A stretch of DNA of 64,000 nt, taken from Oceanobacillus sp. FSL K6-2867 (GTDB taxonomy: Bacteria; Bacillota; Bacilli; Bacillales; Amphibacillaceae). Shown here one piece after another: positions 8,908-15,524 of the stretch. Within the stretch, counting starts at the first letter, position 1; the number at the start of each line of letters is the position of its first letter. The stretch spans positions 1,240,001 through 1,304,000 of the forward strand of contig NZ_CP150144.1 in NCBI RefSeq assembly GCF_037963145.1. Reading direction: 5' to 3'. Position numbers and translations under genes: made by a program. Below the pieces are notes generated by a model, which saw only the letters and a program-made list of their open reading frames with translations, searched no databases and was not told the origin of the DNA.

Positions 8908-8943
8908 GAGCCGAAACCCTTATAAACAAAGGGGTTTCAGCTC
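8908..8943 (+). terminator. Terminator after the left integrase
   Basis: GAGCCGAAACCC (8908-8919) pairs with GGGTTTCAGCTC (8932-8943) with one mismatch. The following stretch is only moderately T-rich. Confidence 0.55.
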
Positions 8944-8955
8944 TCCTTCTACTAT

Positions 8956-8973
8956 TCCCACTCAATCGTAGCA
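8956..8973. repeat. attL of the ICEBs1-like element; junction of two tandem elements
   Basis: TCCCACTCAATCGTAGCA occurs here and at 30642-30659, the last coding bases of guaA. The integrase of the left element ends 60 bases to the left, and the integrase of the right element ends 6 bases to the right. The site is thus shared, as expected when two elements insert one after the other at the same target. Confidence 0.85.
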
Positions 8974-8978
8974 AGTCA

Positions 8979-10253
8979 TTAAGAATCATTGCTATTACAG
9001 CTTTCATTTAGGTTATTTTCACTTTTGGCAGGGTTTTGGTAGGGAATCAAATCCCCTTTAACATTTTGATTACCATTAAAATTAATCATAGTTTTTTTGG
9101 CAGGGACAAATTTAACATTCCCTGTCATTTGTTTAGCAATCGGTTCATCGTTCCTACTCCACAAATGTGCATAATGTTTCAATGTTATTTCAGGTGAACT
9201 ATGTCCTAACCTTTTTGAAACAACAAGAATATCGGCATTAAACTCATTAATTAAGTAACTAACGTGAGAATGTCTTAAACCCTTGGCTTGTATCTTTGGA
9301 ACCTTTGCAACTTTAGCATATCTTGCTATAATTCTTGGAATCGTTGACCTGTAAACGGGTAAACCTGTATAACTTAATATAAAATCTTCTATTCCATGAT
9401 CAGATTGAACCCGTTTCCATTTTTTTAATATACTCAAACTATCATCATCTAAAGTTATTGTTCGCATTCCATCTTCTGTTTTAGTATATGGCTTTCTCTT
9501 ATAGTCTTTTTGTGATTTCATTTGTAAAGTATGATGAACTCGTAACTTCTTTTTTTTGAAATCAACATCATTCCAATAGAGAGCTAGCCCTTCACTTACA
9601 CGAACTCCTGTCATATAATATAGCCAAATAGCGACAAAACACATATGCTCATAAAAATTATGCGTATAAATTACCGAAATAACTTTTTCGAATTCCTCTT
9701 TTGTCCAATAAGCAACAAGACTTTTACCTTTAGGGATTGATTTTGTTTTCTTTGAAATGTTTTTATCTAAAAATTGCAAATTTACAGCATAATCCATAGC
9801 TTGTCTAAAAGCTCCATAGACCAATGCAGCATAATTTTGTGAGTACCCACTTTCTTTTAAAAGCCAAGTTCTATAGAATTCGCATTCTAATATATCAAAC
9901 TCCCTAAGTTCTTTATCGAAAAATCTATCTCGAATTTCCGATAAAACATGTCTTCTAGTTTCCCATGTACTTTCTTCTACATTAGATTGATAGTATGGCA
10001 AATAATATGAGTTCATAAACTCGCCAAAGGTAAGTCTATAATTAGCATAACCATTCTGCATATGGTATTCATTTTTTATTCTAGTCGCTTCCTTATTAGC
10101 CTCTCTTGCTGAAGTAAACCTTTTACCATTGCTGTCTTTTCTACTTTTCTTTTGAATCCTTTTACCAGTAACCTTATCAACACCAAGTTCAATATTGTAA
10201 AAGAATCCTCCCTTTCCATCTTGATATACTCCTGAATATTTTGTTTTAGCCAT
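8979..10253 (-). CDS. int: Tyrosine integrase of the ICEBs1-like element
   Basis: This 424-residue tyrosine recombinase is only distantly similar to the neighbour at 7684-8895. R218 (TGVRVSE), R327 (GLRHSH), H351 (RLGH) and Y361 (KHYAHL) give the catalytic set. The position of the first box-II histidine carries K324 (KGLR), a substitution I believe occurs in related integrases. The gene overlaps the DUF3173 gene by 8 bases and ends 6 bases from attL. Its 3' end contains three TTTTGG(C/T)AGGG(A) repeats, so arm-type binding sites may be embedded in the coding sequence. Confidence 0.9.
   Translation of the reverse strand: MAKTKYSGVYQDGKGGFFYNIELGVDKVTGKRIQKKSRKDSNGKRFTSAREANKEATRIKNEYHMQNGYANYRLTFGEFMNSYYLPYYQSNVEESTWETRRHVLSEIRDRFFDKELREFDILECEFYRTWLLKESGYSQNYAALVYGAFRQAMDYAVNLQFLDKNISKKTKSIPKGKSLVAYWTKEEFEKVISVIYTHNFYEHMCFVAIWLYYMTGVRVSEGLALYWNDVDFKKKKLRVHHTLQMKSQKDYKRKPYTKTEDGMRTITLDDDSLSILKKWKRVQSDHGIEDFILSYTGLPVYRSTIPRIIARYAKVAKVPKIQAKGLRHSHVSYLINEFNADILVVSKRLGHSSPEITLKHYAHLWSRNDEPIAKQMTGNVKFVPAKKTMINFNGNQNVKGDLIPYQNPAKSENNLNESCNSNDS
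9023..9106. repeat. Three putative integrase arm sites, left end
   Basis: TTTTGGCAGGG (9023-9033), TTTTGGTAGGGA (9034-9045) and TTTTGGCAGGGA (9095-9106) lie within the 3' part of int. The same motif occurs twice at the right end (30527-30550). Confidence 0.6.
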
Positions 10254-10446
10254 TCATACCGCCTTCAAACGAAACGCCAATAATATTTTCAACAGCATGA
10301 CATGGTACTCTTCCCAACCTTTTATTATTATAATATGGATAACCTTGTTGAACCATATGATACTTAGCTTGTCTAATAATATCAACTGCTTGGTATGGTA
10401 GAAAACCCATGTCTTGCAACTCTTTCTTTGAAATGGTTTTATTCAT
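10246..10446 (-). CDS. DUF3173 protein, putative recombination directionality factor
   Basis: This 66-residue paralogue of 7460-7645 has SKKELQDMGFLPYQAVDIIR then YYNNKRLGRVPCHAVENIIG. GAGGAGGATAACAA stands before its ATG. It is translationally coupled to the integrase. A strong terminator at 10478-10512 separates it from the upstream genes, so this pair is probably expressed from its own promoter. Confidence 0.75.
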   Translation of the reverse strand: MNKTISKKELQDMGFLPYQAVDIIRQAKYHMVQQGYPYYNNKRLGRVPCHAVENIIGVSFEGGMNG

Positions 10447-10477
10447 TTGTTATCCTCCTCATTTTTAAAAATAATCA

Positions 10478-10512
10478 TAAAAAAAGAGCAGACAATTTTT
10501 CATCTGCTCTTT
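10478..10512 (-). terminator. Intrinsic terminator at the end of the ICE operon
   Basis: AAAGAGCAGA (10483-10492) and TCTGCTCTTT (10503-10512) form a perfect 10-bp stem, with a T-run on the minus strand. It ends the long minus-strand transcript before the DUF3173/int pair. Confidence 0.8.
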
Positions 10513-10629
10513 CACCAAATCAAATATTTCATTTAAAGCATTGCTTTTTTATTTTTTTAAGAAACAACTTCAATATAAGATTCATCTCACCTACAATTTC
10601 TATATATTTTCTTAATATTAAATATACAA

Positions 10630-11040
10630 TCACTCTTTAATAATTTCACCTTTTTCTTCTATATAATCGGGTTCTTGTTCCTCTAAAGAATCAAAATCAA
10701 TATCTGGATGACCGTTTACATTCACAAGTTCATCATCTTTTAATCTAAAATAGGTTGTTTCTTTTTTATTTTCTTCTTTATCATGAACAACAAATTTTAC
10801 ATATTTTCCATTTTCCCACATTGTTATATCTGAACCACTTCTTAAATCACTTCCATAATCTATATCATAAGGTTCATAGTCTAACTCACCTAACTTAGGC
10901 AACTCTGATTCAAACTTTTCAATAGTCATATCTGCTATATCTTCATAGGTTAAATTTGTTTTGGCTTCTGAATTTCCGCACGCTACTAGGCTGATAGAAA
11001 AAATCATCAATACCATTATTTCCAACACATGTTTATGCAA
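10630..11040 (-). CDS. Small lipoprotein of the ICE
   Basis: This is a predicted lipoprotein of 136 residues. A hydrophobic signal ends in SLVAC with C21 as the lipidated residue, followed by an acidic domain. GGAGG lies 8 bases before a TTG at 11040, so that start is chosen. I do not recognise the domain. Being last in the conjugation operon and exported, it could be an accessory surface protein, but no role can be assigned. Confidence 0.65.
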   Translation of the reverse strand: MHKHVLEIMVLMIFSISLVACGNSEAKTNLTYEDIADMTIEKFESELPKLGELDYEPYDIDYGSDLRSGSDITMWENGKYVKFVVHDKEENKKETTYFRLKDDELVNVNGHPDIDFDSLEEQEPDYIEEKGEIIKE

Positions 11041-11093
11041 GAAAATAACCTCCAATTGGAATAATTTTCATTTAACCATATGTTAACATAGAA

Positions 11094-11585
11094 TCAATAC
11101 TGAAAAAAATTAAAATCAACAATCCGCCAAACGTTGTCTATATTTTCCAAATCCATCTCAATGAATGAATCTACTAAACTTACCGCACCATCCATTTCAA
11201 TCTCATTTATGAAAACCCCTAAAACTTTTTGTCTACCGTCTGTTGATTTTCCTAAATAAACATCTAAATCATTCACAGTAGATTTCACTTCAACCAATTT
11301 TTCATCATATTCTTCATTCGTTTCAAAATTTAATTCTTTTAATTTTTTCTCTGATACATACATTTCTACATCTTCCCTTACTGGTTTTCCTTGAAAATTA
11401 AAATAACCCTTAATGAATTTTTCTGCTATATCACCAGCTTCTAAATAAATAACTTCTTCCGAACTCTCAAATTGACTTATTTCATTTCTTGCTTGTTTTA
11501 ATTCATTTCTATAATTATCATTCTTTACAAATAAGAAAACAATGACTAAAACGCCAACAATAATTAATGGTAAATACTTTTTCAT
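11094..11585 (-). CDS. Single-pass membrane protein of the conjugation region
   Basis: This 163-residue protein has one N-terminal helix (about 5-20) and an extracytoplasmic, partly coiled-coil domain. The start at MKKYLPL (11585) has AGAGGTGATAGG upstream. It follows the cwlT-like gene and sits where ICEBs1 carries yddI. Sequence identity to a named family is not evident to me. Confidence 0.65.
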   Translation of the reverse strand: MKKYLPLIIVGVLVIVFLFVKNDNYRNELKQARNEISQFESSEEVIYLEAGDIAEKFIKGYFNFQGKPVREDVEMYVSEKKLKELNFETNEEYDEKLVEVKSTVNDLDVYLGKSTDGRQKVLGVFINEIEMDGAVSLVDSFIEMDLENIDNVWRIVDFNFFQY

Positions 11586-11616
11586 CCTATCACCTCTAAA
11601 ATCGGACATTCTTTAA

Positions 11617-12684
11617 TCAATCTAATCCTAATGTTTTTAGTGGATCAATTTTATCTTGGTGTGCTTGACCTAGTTCAGTCAAATGCTCTAAATGCAAATG
11701 ATTTCCTGTACTAGAACCCGTCGTTCCACATTTCCCAACAGCTTGACCTTGACTAACATTATCACCAAGTGAAACATTTAATAATGACATATGAGCATAT
11801 CGACTAAATTCATTATTTGCATGTTGCAAAGTAACATAGTTCCCATAGCCAGTGTTGCCATGAATTGCTTCTACTACTTTTCCATCCTTAACTGCCATGA
11901 TATTATCTCTAGGCGTACACCCAAAATCTAAACCACCATGAAAACTCTCTAACTCACCAGTAATTGGATGTGTGCGTGGTCCAAATTTACTTGTAATTCT
12001 AATTTCATTTAATGGCAACGCCCAGTCACCACGAGCATTTATAGGAACAGAATTATCTTCTTCAAGATAACGCATAACATTATCTACATAATTAACATCA
12101 CCATAACGAGACCAACCCATTTTTTTAGCCATCATATTACTGAAATCAATAGCAACCTTTTTAGAATAACCCCCTCTTTCATTCGCATAACTTATAAATC
12201 CCGAACCAAAATTATAAGATTGCAAGGAAAGCTTCACTCCTCCCTCTGCATTTTTCATAACCTGTGCAAAATATTTCGTTCCAACGTCAATAGAAACTTC
12301 TGGGTCTGTAATTGAATTGGGAGGAAGTCCTATCGATTCAGAACTTTGCATTACATCTAATACCCTACCTCCACTTTCTTGCATAGTCATAGCCATCAAT
12401 ACATCTACATGTTGTGATATGAAATACTTTTTTGCATATTTTTCAAAATAAGGTTTATACCTCAACACTTCGGGTGCAATGCCGTTACTAATATAAAAAT
12501 CCGTATATTCTTCATTTTCTTCTTCTCTTAAATGATGCATTCCATCACTACTCGTATCTACTGAATTAACAACAAAAAGAACAACTACCCCAATAATAAA
12601 AAAGAAGAAAAACAAAAAAATTATTAAATAGATTTTGATTTTCAACTTAGCCACTTTTAACCCAGGTATTTTATCTGTATTCAA
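11617..12684 (-). CDS. cwlT: CwlT-like cell-wall hydrolase: lytic transglycosylase/muramidase plus M23 peptidase
   Basis: This 355-residue protein has a membrane anchor (about 15-40), a lysozyme-like domain with catalytic E103 in MTMQESGGR and LSLQSYNFG, and a C-terminal M23 domain with H249 and D253 (HGGLD) and H329/H331 (HLHLE) as zinc ligands. It should open the cell wall for the mating channel. CwlT of ICEBs1 and Orf14 of Tn916 carry an NlpC/P60 domain instead, so the second enzyme is swapped here. The start is a TTG at 12684 with GGAGGTG upstream. Confidence 0.88.
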   Translation of the reverse strand: MNTDKIPGLKVAKLKIKIYLIIFLFFFFFIIGVVVLFVVNSVDTSSDGMHHLREEENEEYTDFYISNGIAPEVLRYKPYFEKYAKKYFISQHVDVLMAMTMQESGGRVLDVMQSSESIGLPPNSITDPEVSIDVGTKYFAQVMKNAEGGVKLSLQSYNFGSGFISYANERGGYSKKVAIDFSNMMAKKMGWSRYGDVNYVDNVMRYLEEDNSVPINARGDWALPLNEIRITSKFGPRTHPITGELESFHGGLDFGCTPRDNIMAVKDGKVVEAIHGNTGYGNYVTLQHANNEFSRYAHMSLLNVSLGDNVSQGQAVGKCGTTGSSTGNHLHLEHLTELGQAHQDKIDPLKTLGLD

Positions 12685-12701
12685 TTTTAAAACACCTCCA
12701 C

Positions 12702-12739
12702 AAAAAGCAAAAAGAGAATTGCCTATTATAGCAATCCTC
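12702..12739 (-). terminator. Terminator-like hairpin between conG and cwlT
   Basis: GAGAATTGC (12714-12722) and GCAATCCTC (12731-12739) pair with one mismatch, and TTTTTGCTTTTTG follows on the minus strand. It overlaps the conG stop and may attenuate cwlT expression. Confidence 0.5.
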
Positions 12740-14942
12740 AATTCTTATCTCTTTCTCTTTTCCTTTCTTCCACAGATGATAATTCTCTCTTTCGTTTTGC
12801 TTCTAAACCTGTATCATGATGAATTTCTGTATGACTGCGATTTTCTTTCTTCACACTGTTTACATCTCTTTCACTCGTGTTTTCTGGCTGGTTAGTTCGC
12901 TCTACAGCACGATCTTTATCATGATAAGATTCTGTATGATCACGGTTTTCTTCATTCACACTATCTATATTTCTTTCATTCATGTTTACTGGCTGGTTAG
13001 TTCGCTCTACAGCACGATCTTTATTATGATGAGATTCTGTATGACCACGGTTTTCTTCATTCACACCATTTATATCTCTTTCTTTCGTGTTTTCTGGCTG
13101 CTTAGTTCGTTCTGCAGCACGATCTTTATTATGATGAGATCCTGTATGACCACGGTTTTCTTCATTCACACCATCTATAGCTTTTTCATTCGTGTTTTCT
13201 GCCTGTTTAGTTCGTTCTTTTGACGGATTATCTGTTTCTAATGGTACAGGAACTACTTTTTCCTTATCATCCTCTTTCTTTCGTTGTGGAGTACGTTTGG
13301 TATCAATATCTTTACCATTTTCAATACCTTTTCTTTCTTCCTTCATACTTGTTCGATTCGTTTTTGCATTTTGTTTCGTATCACTTTCTTTATCTCCATA
13401 ATCCATTGGAGATACTCTCTTTTGAGAACGTCTTTGCTCTATTCTCTTTTTCGCATTAGAAAACTGGTTACTATAATATTGATTCATATTTGGCATAATG
13501 TTTCCATCAACCGTTTGAACACGTCCTGCCGTAATAAAGCTAACGATTTTATTTCTCTTTACTATGATAAAGAAAAACAATACAATCAACAGCACTACAT
13601 GTAATAAATATGTTCCTGTATCATCTGGTTTAACAAATAGATACATAGAATACGTTAATAGATACACCACAAATAAAAATATTCCTAACAAGCCCTTCGT
13701 TAGAAAGATTGTCACTATATTACCTAATGTCTTAAAACCAGTCATTGCAAAATGCGGAATAAAACTTATAACAAACGCAAAAGGTAAAACTAAAGCAATT
13801 AATACCGCTAACAATTGTAATGCGAAATTGATTAAACCTAATAATAAAAATGGAATAGACAAACCAATCACGATGAAAAGGGTCAAAAATACTAGACCCG
13901 ATTGTTTAAAAGCTGAACCCGAAGCTACGTTCGTATTTTCGTTTTTAGTTACTTCAAGGTAAGCATGACCGATTCTATACGCTGAACCTTTCGAGTTTAA
14001 TTTAAAAGCGAGCATTCTTTCCGCTCGTGGGTATGCTTGAAATCCAAATCCTAAATCCTTAATCTCATCTTTCTTATTAATTATTTCCTCATCTGTTGTA
14101 CCATAATTAATTAAAAGATATGGTCGCTTTAATGCTAAATCAAAATAAATATTACGAACAACTGCAATCGTACCTTCTATCTTTTCATTTTCATCAATAT
14201 CATTAATCCCTGCATAAACACCTTCTCTCTCATTATCTAGAATCCCTAAAATACCGTTTCCAGCATCCACTAGGGTTCCTTGCAATTCACCCGATAGAGC
14301 ATTCATACTTTTCATTAAATAACTAGCATTAGAAACCCAATAACCAGCAACAATTAAAACGACAACAAACAACATGAATTTTCTAAAAGATTCTCTGGCA
14401 TTTCCTTTTGTAAAAAATATAAAAACAAGATAAGCACATAAAAATGCAAACAATATTTCTGCAAAGTTCTCCTTTAAAACCTCATATATACTACCCGAAA
14501 TACTTTCTATATCGTCCGCAAATCTATCCAACCTATCTAATGTAAATAATTGTAAAGCACTATCCGTAACACGAACCACATTCTGGATAATACCCATAAA
14601 AAAGTTATTGATTGCATACAAATTAAAACCAAAAATTCCACTTGTATCTTCATTATTCACCATATAGCGTTCCACTGGATACTTCTCTATTTCTAATTGA
14701 ACACCACCCTCCTCTTTTTCCTTTGCCTTATCCATATACTCATACGGCTCATATTCCAGATTAAATATTTTTCCAAAAAGGTTGAGAATAAACTCTCCAA
14801 CTGGATAATCCTCATCAATCAAATCGGAAAGATTTCCACTCGTATCAACTTCTTCTTCATCTTCCGCAAAAACAGATGTTGATGTCATAAAACATAAAAA
14901 TAATGCAGTAAGTAAAACTAACAACCATTTTCTATTTTTCAT
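12738..14942 (-). CDS. conG: ConG-like mating-channel membrane protein (VirB6-like) with repeat tail
   Basis: This 734-residue protein has a signal peptide ending near SVFAEDE, then several helices (about 150-200 and 345-470), like the ConG/Tn916 Orf15/VirB6-type channel subunit. From about residue 500 the tail is charged and hydrophilic. Residues 576-715 are four near-perfect 35-residue repeats, typified by ERTKQPENTKERDINGV and ENRGHTESHHNKDRA. The gene overlaps the next upstream small gene by 11 bases. The core function is well supported by context; the tail function is unknown. Confidence 0.85.
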   Translation of the reverse strand: MKNRKWLLVLLTALFLCFMTSTSVFAEDEEEVDTSGNLSDLIDEDYPVGEFILNLFGKIFNLEYEPYEYMDKAKEKEEGGVQLEIEKYPVERYMVNNEDTSGIFGFNLYAINNFFMGIIQNVVRVTDSALQLFTLDRLDRFADDIESISGSIYEVLKENFAEILFAFLCAYLVFIFFTKGNARESFRKFMLFVVVLIVAGYWVSNASYLMKSMNALSGELQGTLVDAGNGILGILDNEREGVYAGINDIDENEKIEGTIAVVRNIYFDLALKRPYLLINYGTTDEEIINKKDEIKDLGFGFQAYPRAERMLAFKLNSKGSAYRIGHAYLEVTKNENTNVASGSAFKQSGLVFLTLFIVIGLSIPFLLLGLINFALQLLAVLIALVLPFAFVISFIPHFAMTGFKTLGNIVTIFLTKGLLGIFLFVVYLLTYSMYLFVKPDDTGTYLLHVVLLIVLFFFIIVKRNKIVSFITAGRVQTVDGNIMPNMNQYYSNQFSNAKKRIEQRRSQKRVSPMDYGDKESDTKQNAKTNRTSMKEERKGIENGKDIDTKRTPQRKKEDDKEKVVPVPLETDNPSKERTKQAENTNEKAIDGVNEENRGHTGSHHNKDRAAERTKQPENTKERDINGVNEENRGHTESHHNKDRAVERTNQPVNMNERNIDSVNEENRDHTESYHDKDRAVERTNQPENTSERDVNSVKKENRSHTEIHHDTGLEAKRKRELSSVEERKRERDKN
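12798..13217 (-). repeat. Four 105-bp tandem repeats inside conG
   Basis: Four in-frame 105-bp units encode the 35-residue repeats of ConG. They differ at scattered bases. Such repeats can change copy number by slippage or recombination. Confidence 0.85.
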
Positions 14943-15123
14943 TGGTATTCAAATCCTTTACAAAACCTAGTAATCTTTCACAAACATTAATTCCACCTCT
15001 ACAATAAGCTAAAAACTCTGTATCCACTTTCCCTCTTTCCCTGCCTTCCTCAAGTTCTTTCAACTTTTGGAAATTTGTTTTAACTCCACTAATATAAGAC
15101 CTAAAAAAAATTTCATTGTCCAT
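14932..15123 (-). CDS. Small hypothetical protein upstream of conG
   Basis: This 63-residue soluble protein (MDNEIFFRSYISGVKTNFQK) is charged, with a predicted helical middle. It overlaps conG by 11 bases and follows a hairpin at 15151-15176. No family recognised. Its coupling to conG supports it being a real gene. Confidence 0.55.
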   Translation of the reverse strand: MDNEIFFRSYISGVKTNFQKLKELEEGRERGKVDTEFLAYCRGGINVCERLLGFVKDLNTNEK

Positions 15124-15150
15124 TTCTTCTCACCCACCTTTCAAATATAA

Positions 15151-15176
15151 AAAAGTGACTACCTATTGATAGCCAC
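15151..15176 (-). terminator. Intercistronic hairpin
   Basis: GTGACTA (15155-15161) and TAGCCAC (15170-15176) pair with one G-U, and a T-run follows on the minus strand. It is one of several leaky terminators in the operon. Confidence 0.5.
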
Positions 15177-15199
15177 CCTTGATTTATTTAAAATTCTAC

Positions 15200-15466
15200 T
15201 TAGTCCTCAATACAAGTTTCATAATAAAGGTATCTGTCATCCTTTTCTTCTACCACAAATAATTGAAAAACGAAATCATAGCTAATATCTTTTTGCGAAT
15301 GACGTCTTGTAATTGTAAAAGTTGCATTTCCATCTTCCCTCAAATTATCATTCGAATAATCAATAGCTTCTCTGATTATTTTTTCATGTTCATTAGACAT
15401 ATCCAATTCCACCAATTTTTCTTCCAACTCTACATAATTTTCTACATTTGCAATATAATTACTCAT
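15200..15466 (-). CDS. Small hypothetical acidic protein between conE and conG
   Basis: This 88-residue acidic protein (MSNYIANVENYVELEEKLVE) is in the place where ICEBs1 has yddF. AAAAAGGAGTTGTAAG precedes the ATG. A hairpin stands on each side (15493-15519 and 15151-15176), so its level may be set apart from that of conE and conG. I do not recognise a domain. Confidence 0.6.
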   Translation of the reverse strand: MSNYIANVENYVELEEKLVELDMSNEHEKIIREAIDYSNDNLREDGNATFTITRRHSQKDISYDFVFQLFVVEEKDDRYLYYETCIED

Positions 15467-15492
15467 TCTTACAACTCCTTTTTATATTAAAG

Positions 15493-15519
15493 AATGGCTA
15501 CCAATTATGGATAGCCATT
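15493..15519 (-). terminator. Intercistronic hairpin after conE
   Basis: AATGGCTA (15493-15500) and TAGCCATT (15512-15519) form a perfect 8-bp stem. The following minus-strand sequence TCTTTAATAT is only a weak T-tract, so this is probably attenuating or stabilising. Confidence 0.45.
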
Positions 15520-15524
15520 TCTTT

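Larger units (their letters stand above)
1..8973 (+). mobile_element. Tn916/Tn5801-like integrative element, right part (left end outside window)
   Basis: This is the right part of an integrative element. It carries Orf7-like sigma and Orf8-like HTH genes, a DUF3173 gene and a tyrosine integrase reading towards an attachment site at 8956-8973. The attachment site includes the sequence TATTCCCACTC, the complement of the guaA-terminal core I recall for Tn5801, so a guaA target fits. A BceAB/RS locus is the cargo. The regulatory module is present twice (1-620 and 6665-7283), so the region may be a composite of two related elements. The other end is not in the window, so completeness cannot be judged. 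Confidence 0.7.

Noticed and set aside
8979..10253. Loss of integrase function because the box-II histidine is lysine (K324)
   Set aside because: Lysine at this position occurs in active relatives as far as I recall, and all other catalytic residues are present.
12816..13223. Plus-strand frame opposite the conG repeats, with its own repeats
   Set aside because: It is the antisense of the tandem repeats and has no ribosome site; the minus-strand frame is continuous with the VirB6-like protein.
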